From Thermoproteota archaeon (GTDB taxonomy: Archaea > Korarchaeota > Korarchaeia > Korarchaeales > Korarchaeaceae): DNA of 64,000 nt. Positions 16,504 through 25,097 of this stretch are shown here, in pieces. Position 1 is the stretch's first letter; each line of letters begins with the position of its first letter. A model generated the notes under the pieces. The model saw nothing but the letters and a program-made list of their open reading frames with translations. It had not been told where the DNA came from and did no database searches. A program made the translations under genes and the position numbers. The stretch covers positions 1 to 64,000 of the forward strand of contig JAOZFH010000025.1 of assembly GCA_027491415.1 (NCBI GenBank), in the 5' to 3' direction.

Positions 16504-18222
16504 TCACATCACCTCCCTAACGCCCTCCAGGATGTCCTCTGGCGTGAAAGGCCTCCCGTCGTAGCGGAGCACTCGGTGATCCACCTGAATTCCCGTCTCC
16601 ATCCTGAGGAGCTTGGCAAGCTGCCCGGTGGCGTTCTGCTCCACGGTGATTATCCTCTCTGCCCCCCTGAGTTCCGCCACGATCTCCTCGGACGGGAACG
16701 GCCAGAGGTAGATCACCCTGACGGCCCTCACCTCGAGCCCCTCCCCCGCCAGCCTCTCCGTCGCTTCGTACACGGCGCCCCTGGTCGATCCCCAGTGGAG
16801 GAGCACCGTGTCGGCCCCGGGGTCGCCCCAGACCTCTAGGCTCTTCCCCCGGATGGCCTCAGAGATCTCGATCAGCTTCCTCAACCTCTTGTCCTGCATA
16901 CTCCTGGCGTTGTCAGGGTCTTCGCTGGCCCACCCTAGCTCGTTGTGCTCGGAGCTGTTCTGCTTAACGATCGCCCCGCGCGTACCTGGAAGGGCTCTCG
17001 GAGAGATTCCGTCCTCCGTGAAGAGGTACCTCTTGTACTCGCCGGGGCCTCTCCACTCGCTCTCGATGATCTTTCCCCTGTCTATCGTGACGGCTCCCAG
17101 GTCGAACGGCTCCACATCCGTGAAGCTCTCAGTGATGTGCTTGTCGATCAGGAGGATCACCGGGACCTGAAATCTCTCCGCCAGGTTGAAGGCCTCCGCG
17201 GTCAGGTAGAAGGTCTCCTCAACGTCACCCGGCGCGCTCACGATCCTCGGGAACTCGCCCTGAGAGGCGTGGATGGCGAAGAGTAGGTCCGCCTGAGAGG
17301 TGTAGGTTGGGAGGCCTGTGCTCGGGCCAGGCCTCTGGGCGAGGACAACGACGATGGGGGTTTCGGTGGCGCCGGCCTGCCCGAGCGCCTCGACCATGAG
17401 GGAGAACCCTCCCCCCGAGGTCCCCGTCATGGACCTGACCCCTGCGTAGGCGGCCCCGATGACCATGTTTATGGCCGCTATCTCGCTCTCCGCCTGAATC
17501 ACGCCTATATCCGCGTCTCGCTGGATCCTAGCCAGGTAGTGCAGGATCGGGGAGGCCGGGGTCATCGGATACGCCGCATAGAACTTCATACCGGCGGCCA
17601 CCGCCCCGAGGGCGCACGCCTCGGAGCCGCTCACCACGAGCTTCCCCTCGTCTCCCCTGACCTTCAGCTGGACCCCCAGGGTCTCAAAGTTCTCCTTTGC
17701 GTACTCATACCCTCTCTTAGCCGCCTTCTCATTTATCTCGTAGACCTCCTGCTTGAACTGCCTCTTAAAGACCTCGAGAAGAACGTCAAGTTCGTATCCG
17801 AGGAGGTAGACCATGGCCCCCAAGGCGGCCGAGTTCCTGACGATTAGCGGGCCCCCCACCTCCCGCGCCATGGTCCTGAGGGGCATCGGAAGCGGCTTGG
17901 CCGGCCCTATGACCTCAAGATCTTTGACGGAGTCTGAGTCGTAGAGGAGGGCGGAGCCGGTAGTCAGCTCGCCTGCGTGCCTCTCGATCGTGTCTTCGTT
18001 GAGGGCTATGAGCAGGTCGACCCCCCGGCGGGGGGCCCGAACGGGGCGAACGGACACCCTGACCAAGTGGTAGTTGTGCCCGCCGCGGATGAGGGACTGG
18101 TAGTCGAAGACCGAGAAGACGTGAAAGCCCCCCCGGACGAACGTCTTGTCCATCAGGAGGCCTGCCTGCCGGATTCCGTCTCCGGCCTCTCCCCCGATCA
18201 TCACGGTTAGATCTGGGCCCAT
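16504..18222 (-). CDS. 2-oxoacid:ferredoxin oxidoreductase, fused gamma-alpha subunit
   Basis: The 572-aa protein joins an N-terminal gamma domain (GGEAGDGIRQAG, then GGHNYHLVRVS) to the alpha domain (GSEACALGAVAAG, YAAYPMTPASPIL, and a late GSTRGAVYEA). Its YPMTPASP segment resembles the YPITPSSx motif of fused subunits from aerobic and anaerobic archaea. It supplies the CoA and substrate-side part of the enzyme. ATG 18222 is preferred because a T-rich TATA element lies at 18250-18258. It forms an operon with the beta subunit. Confidence 0.92.
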   Translation of the reverse strand: MGPDLTVMIGGEAGDGIRQAGLLMDKTFVRGGFHVFSVFDYQSLIRGGHNYHLVRVSVRPVRAPRRGVDLLIALNEDTIERHAGELTTGSALLYDSDSVKDLEVIGPAKPLPMPLRTMAREVGGPLIVRNSAALGAMVYLLGYELDVLLEVFKRQFKQEVYEINEKAAKRGYEYAKENFETLGVQLKVRGDEGKLVVSGSEACALGAVAAGMKFYAAYPMTPASPILHYLARIQRDADIGVIQAESEIAAINMVIGAAYAGVRSMTGTSGGGFSLMVEALGQAGATETPIVVVLAQRPGPSTGLPTYTSQADLLFAIHASQGEFPRIVSAPGDVEETFYLTAEAFNLAERFQVPVILLIDKHITESFTDVEPFDLGAVTIDRGKIIESEWRGPGEYKRYLFTEDGISPRALPGTRGAIVKQNSSEHNELGWASEDPDNARSMQDKRLRKLIEISEAIRGKSLEVWGDPGADTVLLHWGSTRGAVYEATERLAGEGLEVRAVRVIYLWPFPSEEIVAELRGAERIITVEQNATGQLAKLLRMETGIQVDHRVLRYDGRPFTPEDILEGVREVM

Positions 18223-18249
18223 GAGCGCTCGGGGCCGCCCCTTCAAAAA

Positions 18250-18258
18250 TGATAAAAA
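18250..18258 (-). promoter_or_regulatory. TATA box of the oxidoreductase operon
   Basis: TTTTTTATC on the minus strand lies 28-36 bp upstream of ATG 18222, supporting that start over the upstream TTG. Confidence 0.5.
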
Positions 18259-18414
18259 ACATTTCCGGTATCAAAAACGGGACTCTGTGAGAGCCCAGGT
18301 TCCCTTATCCGGCAACATCGATGCCTACTTCGATCTAAGGGTTGACCGCAGTGGTCCAAATTTTGCAGGAGATCGCTTACACTCGCTGATGGGACTCGCG
18401 AGGAGCCGCCTCCC

Positions 18415-19341
18415 CTACGGGACCGGATACAGGATGTCCGCGACCCTCCGGAGCTGGTCCAGACCCTTCACCTCGAACTCGAATAGGGGCACCAGAGTTA
18501 CACCCGGCGACTCTCCGAATTCCGCCAAGATCTCCTCGAGGTGCGATGTCTGCATAGCCCGCCTTCTCTTCAGAAGATCGCAGCACGATTCACCCTCGGG
18601 AATCAGCTCGTTGACCACGACCCCCAGCACGTCCAGCCCGAAGGACTTGAGCTCCGCGTAAACCCTCCTAGTCTGGGCCACGGCAAGCGCCTCCGGGATG
18701 GTCACGAGCACAGCCCCGACGTCGGGGGCTCGGAGCATTGACAGAACATCCATGGCGAGGGCCCGCCACTCCTCGATTATCTCCAGCGGAGACCTCTCCC
18801 CCCTCCTTATTCGCTCGAGGGCCCCCCTTATCCTGAGGTAGAGCCTGGCCGCATCTCCCATGTGGGAGTAGACCTGTTCCTGAATCTTGATCAGCCTCAG
18901 GGTGCCGCCGGCCGGGGCGGTGTCCCAGACTATCACGTCGTACTCCTCGGACCTGTAGAAGTCGAGCACGTAGGCCAGGAGGAATTCCTCGGCAAGCCCG
19001 GGGGCACCCGCCACGTAGTCTATGATCTCCCTGCCCACTGGGAGGAACGAGCTGACGACCTGGTAGACCTCGTCTCCATATCTATGCCTCCACATCTTGA
19101 GGATCAGGTCTTCGTCCAGCTCTACCGCGTGAAGGGTCGGCAGTACCGACGTGGGTTTCCCCCTGACGTCGACCTCTAGGATGTCGCTCAGAGACGGCTG
19201 AAAGTCGCTGGATAGCAGGAGCACCCTCCTACCGGCGTCGGCCAGCCGCACGGCGGTGGCGGCGGAGCAGGTGGTCTTCCCCACTCCCCCCTTCCCAGTG
19301 AACATGATCAGCCTCCGCTCTAGCGCGTCGGCCAGCGGCAT
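18415..19341 (-). CDS. ArsA/Get3-family ATPase
   Basis: The 308-aa protein has the deviant Walker A GKGGVGKTT, switch I-like SSDFQPSLSDIL, and DTAPAGGTLRL, where the family usually has DTAPTGHTLRL. A conserved region NELIPEGESCC follows, matching the CxxC-containing part of Get3 homologues. Family members hydrolyse ATP as dimers; Get3 delivers tail-anchored proteins to membranes and ArsA drives arsenite export. Without an arsenite pump nearby, a Get3-like targeting role is more likely, but this is inference. The ATG is 27 bp from a TATA box shared with the divergent HD gene. Confidence 0.85.
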   Translation of the reverse strand: MPLADALERRLIMFTGKGGVGKTTCSAATAVRLADAGRRVLLLSSDFQPSLSDILEVDVRGKPTSVLPTLHAVELDEDLILKMWRHRYGDEVYQVVSSFLPVGREIIDYVAGAPGLAEEFLLAYVLDFYRSEEYDVIVWDTAPAGGTLRLIKIQEQVYSHMGDAARLYLRIRGALERIRRGERSPLEIIEEWRALAMDVLSMLRAPDVGAVLVTIPEALAVAQTRRVYAELKSFGLDVLGVVVNELIPEGESCCDLLKRRRAMQTSHLEEILAEFGESPGVTLVPLFEFEVKGLDQLRRVADILYPVP

Positions 19342-19364
19342 CGCCCACCTTCGGTGAGTGACCG

Positions 19365-19371
19365 TAATAAA
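19365..19371. promoter_or_regulatory. Shared divergent TATA box, ArsA-type ATPase and HD hydrolase
   Basis: TAATAAA (TTTATTA on the other strand) is centred 27 bp from the ATG of the minus gene (19341) and 26 bp from the ATG of the plus gene (19394). One element can direct leaderless mRNAs both ways. Confidence 0.6.
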
Positions 19372-19393
19372 GGGTCTCCCGGTGCTGTGGACG

Positions 19394-20065
19394 ATGCCGC
19401 CCCTGTCGCCGGAAGAGGAGGAGGCCCTGGCGTCGGTCGCCAGGAAGTACTACGGCCGGGATCCCGCGCACGGCTGGGACCACATACTCGCGGTGGTCAA
19501 CGCGGCCAGGGTGATAGCTCGGGAACTCGGGGCCGACGAGGCCGTAGTAGTCGCGGCCGCCTACTTCCACGACGCCGCCCCCCGGTTCGAGGCGGGTCAC
19601 GAAGGTCACTCCGAGGCGTCGGCAGAGATAGCCAGACGGGAGCTGGCCAGGATCGGGTGGCCAGAGGAAATTGCGGGGAAGGTGGCTGAGACCATAGTAG
19701 GCGCCTCCTACGAGTCTCACTTGGCTGGAACCGAGGTGGATACTCCAGAGGCCCAGGCTCTTAGGGAGGCCGATCTGCTTGACGCGATGGGTGCTAGGGG
19801 CATTGCGAGGGCATTCGCGTTTGCGGCATTCTATGGATCCCCAGAGGGACTCGGAACCCTCGACTGGGATCCGGAGAACCCCCCAAACCTCGAGATGAAT
19901 TTGGATGGCCCAGATCCGTCGGCCATACACCACTTCGCCTCCAAGCTCCTGAACCTCCGAACCCGCTTCAGGAGCCGAACGGGGAGGCAGCTGGCAGAGG
20001 GCAGGCACAGGTTCATGGTCGAGTTCCTCAAGAGGTACGCGGCCGAGATGGATGGGCGCCTATAG
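19394..20065 (+). CDS. HD-domain phosphohydrolase
   Basis: The 223-aa protein carries the HD pattern: HGWDHILAVVNAA at the start, YFHDAAP as the HD motif and a conserved Asp in READLLDAMGA. It matches small uncharacterised archaeal HD hydrolases (YedJ/PA-type), which bind divalent metals and remove phosphate from nucleotides or related compounds. ATG 19394 is chosen over an upstream in-frame start at 19358, because the latter lies upstream of the TATA box centred at about 19368. It could be co-regulated with the divergent ArsA-type gene through the common TATA box. Substrate unknown. Confidence 0.8.
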   Translation: MPPLSPEEEEALASVARKYYGRDPAHGWDHILAVVNAARVIARELGADEAVVVAAAYFHDAAPRFEAGHEGHSEASAEIARRELARIGWPEEIAGKVAETIVGASYESHLAGTEVDTPEAQALREADLLDAMGARGIARAFAFAAFYGSPEGLGTLDWDPENPPNLEMNLDGPDPSAIHHFASKLLNLRTRFRSRTGRQLAEGRHRFMVEFLKRYAAEMDGRL

Positions 20066-20107
20066 CTGGCGGAAACCTTTTCTCGGACGCTCCGCGTTTG
20101 AAAAGCC

Positions 20108-20662
20108 GTGCGCGACGAGATCGAGGAGGGCATAAGGAGAACGCTTGAACTCATGTCGAGACTTGGGATAGATGGCGAGATCCTCAGGCACGAGGAGGTC
20201 AGCGGGAGGACGTCCGAGGGGGCCGCCGAGGCGCTCGGGGTGCCGCTGGAGAGGGTGGTCAAGACCCTGATCTTCACAGCAGGTGGCAGGTTCGCCGCGG
20301 TCGTGACGCTCGGAGATAGGAGGGTGGATGTCAAGGCATTGAGGGACCTGGTGGGTTTGAAGAAGCCCAGGCTCGCGACCCCAGAGGAGGTCGAGCGCCT
20401 CTTGGGATTCAGCCCGGGTGGGATCCCGCCCTTCGCCCCCGCAAGACTGATGCCCTGCTTAGTAGAGCAGGCGGCGCTCGAGCTGGACTGGGTGGTGGGA
20501 GCCGCCGGGAGTGAGTTCGCCGGCGTCAGGTTCGACCCCAAGAGCCTCCTCTCCCTTGGGTTCAAGCCGGCAAACGTCTCGGGGTCCCGAGAAAAAAGGC
20601 GTTACGAGCCCTCAGAACCGTCTGAGGGCTACGATCTTGGTGAACGCCCAGACGAGACCTAG
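20108..20662 (+). CDS. YbaK/ProX-type aminoacyl-tRNA deacylase
   Basis: The 184-aa protein has the YbaK fold signature: an N-terminal helix with RHEEVSGRTSEGAAEALGV, VVKTLIF containing the conserved Lys, a GDRRVDVKALRDLVG segment and GGIPPF near the active site. Family members hydrolyse misacylated tRNA (Cys-tRNA-Pro or Ala-tRNA-Pro) and so edit translation. The C-terminal 20 residues lie in the overlap with the convergent surface-protein gene and are low-complexity, rich in Glu, Pro and Ser. The GTG at 20108 is the first start in frame. Confidence 0.82.
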   Translation: MRDEIEEGIRRTLELMSRLGIDGEILRHEEVSGRTSEGAAEALGVPLERVVKTLIFTAGGRFAAVVTLGDRRVDVKALRDLVGLKKPRLATPEEVERLLGFSPGGIPPFAPARLMPCLVEQAALELDWVVGAAGSEFAGVRFDPKSLLSLGFKPANVSGSREKRRYEPSEPSEGYDLGERPDET

Positions 20663-23032
20663 TGGTACGCTCACCAGTGTGGAGAGGACTAGGGCGGTGG
20701 ACCCAAGGGCCGCGAGTGCATGAGATGAGGACGCCACGCCCAAGGCCAGGATAAGGAGCCCTGCACCATCAGCCGCGAGCGCCGCCCTGACCCACCTGGG
20801 GTTGATCTCACCTGCCAAGAGGCGAAGCGCCAGGACAAGTGGGGCCAGCAGGTACATCACCCCCAGGAGGCCGGAGGCCACTACACCGGCAATGGTCACG
20901 GAGGTTTCAGAAGGTCCCATCACTTCCATGAGCATCTTAGATGCGGATAGGGACCACAGCAAGGGGGTGATGCCGAGCCTCACGGCCGCCATAAGACTAG
21001 GCCTGCCCGAGATAAACTCCGCTACCCCCGGGCTCCACGAGTAGTAGAACGCGTTGAACACCCTGAGGAACGCTGAGCCGGCGAACGTAGCAGCCACGTC
21101 CTCGTCCCTGAACTCCCTGAGCATCTGGACCTGGGGCGCCAGCTCCGATCCGTAGGCCGCGGTGGCTATGACGCACCTAGACGGGGCTGCCTGCGCCGGC
21201 TGGACGGTCAGCGTCGCTGTGGCGGTCTTGACGCTCCCCCCGCCCGAGGCGGTCACGGTCACCGAGAAGGTCCCCGTCGTTGCCCCCGTCCTCACCTCCA
21301 GCGTAGAGATCCCGTCTGGGGTGACCTGCTCCGGGGCGATGCTGTAGGCGTAATCGGAGGGCAGCCCGGAGACTCTGAGAGAGACGGGCTGAGGCGCCCC
21401 AGACAGCGTTCTGAGCGCGACGGTGAACGTCACCGTGTCCCCTGTCCTGGCCTCCGCCGCCGACGGTGAGACCTCAACTTCGAAGTCGAACTGGCTGGGC
21501 GCCGAGGTAGTGCTCGGGGGGCTCGAAGAGGTCGGGGGAGCCGTCGTCTGGGGAGGCTGGGTCGCCCTCGGGTTAACGACGAGCGTGACCATAGCCGAAT
21601 GGGTCTTCCCCCCGCCCGAGGCGGTCACGGTCAGCACAAAGCTCCCAACGGCCTCACCGGTCTGTATGGAGAGCGTCGCGGTGTAGGCCCCGGTCTGAGT
21701 CACGGAGAACGTTGAGTCCTGAGGCAGACCCTCCAGGCTTACTGTTACGGGGTCCGAAAATCCTCCAATCGGGATTATCTCGATCTCGAACTCAGCCACG
21801 TCTCCCTGAGTTACCGTCAAGGAAGCTGGAGACAGAGATATCGAGAAGTCCGGCTGCACGGATCTCTGAACGGTCAGCTGAGCGGTGACGGAGTGGCTCA
21901 GGGATCCGGCCGATCCGGAGACGGTGATCGCGCTCGACCCCTCCGGAGTCGACGTCTGGATGGAGACCGTCAGGGTCGTGGAGAAGGGAGGAACCCCGCT
22001 GGGCCTGGTGAAGGAGTACGTGGTATCCTCGGGGAGCCCTGACACGCTTAGGTGAACGGCCTGATCGAAGTCTCCCACTGGTGTCACCTCGACCGTGAAC
22101 ATTGCCTCGGACCCTGCTTCCACAGTCCTCTCCGTGGGTGAGATGGACAGGGCGAAGTCCCTTGGTGCCTCAACCACGTGCAGCGTCAGCTCCTCCTGTA
22201 CGGCCAAGCCTCCCCAGAAGGCATTGAATGTGGCCGTGACTCTCAGCGTGTAGTCTCCGGGGGTCGCGTCCTCCGAGGCCAATATGGAGAGGGTGATCTT
22301 CTTCCTCCCCCCGGCGGGAACGAAAGGTGTTGGGTCGTCGAAGCCCGTGGTTATCCCGGAGGCGGAGAGATCCGTGGTCCGGAGGCTTACCTCCCCCTCG
22401 AATCTGTGAACCGACGTCAGCAGTACCTGAACCTGCTTTGAACTCCCCTGTGTGAGAGTGACCTCGGTCTGATTCAAGCCTATACCGAGTGAGGGTTTAA
22501 TCCCCCTAGTCTTGAAGAGGTAGTCCTTAACGAAATTTCCCGTGGTCAAAGCGCCATCCCTTACCTTGTCCCCGTTTGGGCAGTCGTACCCCATAGTCTT
22601 CCATGAGACCGCGTAGGTGGAGAAGAGCTCGAGGAAGTAGGGCTCCCCGGGGTCCACCTCCACGGGTTCCGAGAAAGAGAACTCCTCCCACCTCGGCCCC
22701 CCGATGTCGATCTGCTTCGTCTTTTCGGCTATAACTGGCCCCGAGATCGACCCCCTGTGGATCCTGAGGGTAAGCGGGGCGGGCCCGCTTACAGAGGAAA
22801 ACTCCACATATACTAGGACCGAAGTTATGGTCCCGAGTCTCGGGCGGATGATCTCTCCGATGGGCGAGTGAAAACTCACGAAGTCCCCGCCGGAGACGGC
22901 GGCAGAGCAAACCAAGTCGTCGATGATCGTGACGGCGGCTTCGGCGGGCGCGTACCCCCCAGGTAAGGGGGCGGTCAAGAGGATGAGGGAGCCCAGCAGT
23001 ACGATGGCTGCTGGGCCGCGTGCGTTGCTCAT
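20612..23032 (-). CDS. Large secreted surface protein with Ig-like repeats and a CFI-box C-terminal domain
   Basis: The 806-aa protein has a signal peptide (hydrophobic to about residue 30) and an N-terminal beta domain. At least four similar repeats of about 95 residues follow, each with PxSxTVxxG, 'GLPxDxxYS' and 'TVTASG' strands, with a Thr/Pro/Ser-rich linker (a TSSSPPSTTS-type stretch) between them. The C-terminal part begins CVIATAAYGSELAPQVQMLREFRD, the CFI-box signature, and continues into about four membrane helices. It is probably an S-layer-associated or adhesive protein anchored by its C-terminus. TTAAATAG at 23055-23062 lies 23-30 bp before the ATG. Confidence 0.75.
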   Translation of the reverse strand: MSNARGPAAIVLLGSLILLTAPLPGGYAPAEAAVTIIDDLVCSAAVSGGDFVSFHSPIGEIIRPRLGTITSVLVYVEFSSVSGPAPLTLRIHRGSISGPVIAEKTKQIDIGGPRWEEFSFSEPVEVDPGEPYFLELFSTYAVSWKTMGYDCPNGDKVRDGALTTGNFVKDYLFKTRGIKPSLGIGLNQTEVTLTQGSSKQVQVLLTSVHRFEGEVSLRTTDLSASGITTGFDDPTPFVPAGGRKKITLSILASEDATPGDYTLRVTATFNAFWGGLAVQEELTLHVVEAPRDFALSISPTERTVEAGSEAMFTVEVTPVGDFDQAVHLSVSGLPEDTTYSFTRPSGVPPFSTTLTVSIQTSTPEGSSAITVSGSAGSLSHSVTAQLTVQRSVQPDFSISLSPASLTVTQGDVAEFEIEIIPIGGFSDPVTVSLEGLPQDSTFSVTQTGAYTATLSIQTGEAVGSFVLTVTASGGGKTHSAMVTLVVNPRATQPPQTTAPPTSSSPPSTTSAPSQFDFEVEVSPSAAEARTGDTVTFTVALRTLSGAPQPVSLRVSGLPSDYAYSIAPEQVTPDGISTLEVRTGATTGTFSVTVTASGGGSVKTATATLTVQPAQAAPSRCVIATAAYGSELAPQVQMLREFRDEDVAATFAGSAFLRVFNAFYYSWSPGVAEFISGRPSLMAAVRLGITPLLWSLSASKMLMEVMGPSETSVTIAGVVASGLLGVMYLLAPLVLALRLLAGEINPRWVRAALAADGAGLLILALGVASSSHALAALGSTALVLSTLVSVPLGLVWAFTKIVALRRF

Positions 23033-23054
23033 AGCTGCGCCCAGCACGCCATCC

Positions 23055-23062
23055 TATTTAAT
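23055..23062 (-). promoter_or_regulatory. TATA box of the CFI-box surface protein
   Basis: The minus-strand TTAAATAG lies 23-30 bp from ATG 23032 and supports that start instead of an in-frame TTG at 23047. Confidence 0.45.
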
Positions 23063-23157
23063 CTAATGTCATGACCCGACTGCCCACCTGTTGGTGAAAT
23101 CGAGGAGTAAATCCCCGAAAATGCTAAAGAGATATGAAAGCTCTCCCCTGATCAAGT

Positions 23158-23376
23158 TCACGGTTCTCCCACGCCCTCGACCTCAAACACCTTCTCCCTC
23201 GACCTCTGTCCCTTGACGAGCCTGACCCTGCTCTTGCTCACTCCAAAGTACTCCGCGAGGATCTCCCTCGCTTCCTCGTTCGCCCTGCCCTTCTCTGGCG
23301 GCGATCGGACGTAGACCACCGTGAGGTCTCCCTCCACCTCGACCCCCCGCCTTCGCGCCCTGGGGTGGACCAGCAC
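23158..23376 (-). CDS. DUF167 (YggU) family protein
   Basis: The 72-aa protein matches DUF167: VHPRARR at the N-terminus, TVVYVRSPPEKGRANEE in the middle and LVKGQRSREKVFEVEG at the end. These small alpha/beta proteins are widespread and of unproven function, possibly nucleic-acid related. The frame has a TGA upstream and GTG 23376 is the first standard start. It lies 15 bp downstream of the Lrp gene stop, so the two probably form an operon. Confidence 0.85.
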   Translation of the reverse strand: MLVHPRARRRGVEVEGDLTVVYVRSPPEKGRANEEAREILAEYFGVSKSRVRLVKGQRSREKVFEVEGVGEP

Positions 23377-23391
23377 CTTAACGCGCGTTGG

Positions 23392-23850
23392 TCAGCACCT
23401 CGCCTTCAGGGTCTCCGTCACCACGGCCGGGCAGACCCTCGTGACCCCCTGCATCTGGCTGATCTCCCTGAGTATCCTATCCATTTCCTCCTCGTCTCTC
23501 GCCCATATCTCCAGCATTATCGCGTGGTCGCCTGCCGTTATCCAGGCTCCCTTGACGTACTTCTTGGACGCCAGCTCCCTGGCCAGCCTGATAAGATCTC
23601 CAGGCTCTACGTCCACCCCGGTCAGTGAGGTCACTCTGTAGCCCAGTGCCTTGGGGTCAACCACGGCGGTGTAGCCAAGGATGACTCCGCTCTTCTCCAG
23701 CCTGTTGAGCCTCTTTCTGACGGCGACGTCGCTTATCCCGAGAGCGTCGGCCAGCTCCCTGTAAGTCACCCTCCCGTTTTTCATTAGAATGCTAACTATG
23801 GTTAGGTCCTTATCGTCGAGCACGAGTCCAGCCTTGGTGGTCCTCACCAT
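23392..23850 (-). CDS. Lrp/AsnC family transcriptional regulator
   Basis: The 152-aa protein has an N-terminal helix-turn-helix (VTYRELADALGISDVAVRKRLNRL) and a RAM/ligand domain (GYRVTSLTGVDVEPGD to VTRVCPAVVTETL). Lrp-type proteins form dimers or octamers on DNA and respond to amino acids or other small ligands. ATG 23850 is preferred, as TTTAATTG at 23880-23888 is a likely TATA box and the upstream frame overlaps it. It is followed by the DUF167 gene. Targets are unknown; autoregulation is common in the family. Confidence 0.9.
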   Translation of the reverse strand: MVRTTKAGLVLDDKDLTIVSILMKNGRVTYRELADALGISDVAVRKRLNRLEKSGVILGYTAVVDPKALGYRVTSLTGVDVEPGDLIRLARELASKKYVKGAWITAGDHAIMLEIWARDEEEMDRILREISQMQGVTRVCPAVVTETLKARC

Positions 23851-24038
23851 CAGTCGCTCGAACCTCTTGTTCCGAGGTCGCAATTAAACAATTCGAAAAA
23901 GAAACCTTTTTATTTTGGAATGAAAACTTCTAAAAGATCTGGCGTTAAAGGGCAAATAGATATGGGACTGTGGCAGCCAAGCGCCGGCATAATGCTGTCT
24001 GGGTGAACGTTTATCTCTGTCCCGAGGAGCTTTTTGGT

Positions 24039-24302
24039 ATGCCCTGCCGAAAGAAGAAGAGAGGCTCGAAAGGCGCAGGCGGGCGCGCCAAGGCCGAACT
24101 CGACGAGGAGGCCATCGCCATCCTCAAGGCCTTGGCGTCTCTCAAGGAGCCGGCAGGTTGCTCTAAGATAGCCGAGATCGCCGGTCTGCCGGCGAGGAAG
24201 GTCACGGGCAAGCTGAGGGGACTCCTCAACAGGGGGCTGGTGTCTAGGCCCAGCAGGGGGGTCTACGTCATAACCGACGAGGGGAGGAAGGCGGTTTCCT
24301 GA
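24039..24302 (+). CDS. Small winged-helix protein with basic N-terminus
   Basis: The 87-aa protein begins MPCRKKKRGSKG and continues as a winged helix (AIAILKALASLKEPAGCSKIAEIAGLPARKVTGKLRGLLNRGLV, with the wing YVITDEGRKAVS). It resembles small archaeal MarR/ArsR-like DNA-binding proteins. ATG 24039 fits GTTTATCT at 24009-24016 as TATA box; an upstream GTG in frame would lie before the promoter. It may regulate the convergent superoxide reductase-rubredoxin genes or the topoisomerase, but there is no direct evidence. Confidence 0.65.
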   Translation: MPCRKKKRGSKGAGGRAKAELDEEAIAILKALASLKEPAGCSKIAEIAGLPARKVTGKLRGLLNRGLVSRPSRGVYVITDEGRKAVS

Positions 24303-24371
24303 GGGCCTCTAACCGCACAGGGTGGCCCGGCAGAAGCGGCTCCCGAGAAAGAAGAAAAAGGGGACTGGCTC

Positions 24372-24533
24372 TCAGTCGATCCTCTCGAATAGATCCTTGG
24401 AGGCCCCGCATATCGGGCAGACCCAGTCCTCCGGCAGATCCTCGAACTTGGTGCCCGGGGCTATCCCGTGCGAGGGATCCCCCTTCTCCTCGTCTAGGAC
24501 GTACCCGCAGACCGTGCACCTCCACTTCACCAT
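24372..24533 (-). CDS. Rubredoxin
   Basis: The 53-aa protein has both CxxCG knuckles that hold one iron: CTVCGY near the start and CPICG near the end, with [19 protein letters not shown] between. Rubredoxin carries single electrons at low potential. It starts 11 bp after the superoxide reductase gene, and in anaerobic archaea rubredoxin is the electron donor to superoxide reductase, so the two act together. The length is the usual one. Confidence 0.95.
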   Translation of the reverse strand: MVKWRCTVCGYVLDEEKGDPSHGIAPGTKFEDLPEDWVCPICGASKDLFERID

Positions 24534-24544
24534 AGAGATCCCCC

Positions 24545-24931
24545 TCACTCAACCTCAATCCTCTTGGAGTTCTCCCAGACCCCGTGGACATTGCAGTACT
24601 CCAAGGCGAAGAGGGTAGCCGACTTGACCAGCTTCATCTTGAAGGTCACCTTGGGCTCTGCGTACGCTGGGCCCAGATCGAAGGTGGCGATGTGGATGGG
24701 GTTGTACGGCCTGTCCTCTTCCCTGATGAAGACCTGAATCCACTTTATGTGGTGCTCCACGGTGTTTGGGTGGGGGACATCCTTGCCGACGATTATCGAG
24801 ACCTCAAACTCTTCGCCAGCCTTCACCCTGTCTGGGGCCTCGATGTGCGGGGTGTGCTTCTCCCCTCCCAGCTCGGCCTCCTTCTCACGGGTGTAGATCT
24901 GGTCTCCGAACCTCTCCATGGGACTCGACAC
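24545..24931 (-). CDS. Superoxide reductase (neelaredoxin type)
   Basis: The 128-aa protein is the one-iron superoxide reductase. It has EKH (Glu24, His26), [11 protein letters not shown] (His54, His60) and YCNVHG (Cys113, His116), which are the Fe(His)4-Cys ligands and the catalytic Glu-Lys loop of the Pyrococcus enzyme. There is no N-terminal desulforedoxin domain. It reduces superoxide to peroxide without making oxygen. GTG 24931 lies 27 bp from a TATA box, so the mRNA is probably leaderless. ATG 24919 is an alternative. It is followed by rubredoxin. Confidence 0.93.
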   Translation of the reverse strand: MSSPMERFGDQIYTREKEAELGGEKHTPHIEAPDRVKAGEEFEVSIIVGKDVPHPNTVEHHIKWIQVFIREEDRPYNPIHIATFDLGPAYAEPKVTFKMKLVKSATLFALEYCNVHGVWENSKRIEVE

Positions 24932-24954
24932 CCGAACAGCAGGGTGCCGGGGAG

Positions 24955-24962
24955 GTTATAAC
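24955..24962 (-). promoter_or_regulatory. TATA box of the superoxide reductase-rubredoxin operon
   Basis: GTTATAAC is a perfect palindrome centred 27-28 bp before GTG 24931. The topoisomerase gene on the other strand has its own box (CTTAAAT, 25066-25072). Confidence 0.55.
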
Positions 24963-25097
24963 CGTTGTTTTCTGAATTTGAATGTCGGCAATTCTGAACT
25001 CCTGGCGTTCTCCCTCCAACCCGCCGCCCATGTGGAGGTGAGTATCGAGAGTGGATCTGCAAGGACTTAAATCGCCGGGTGGCGGACGGGGTCGGGC

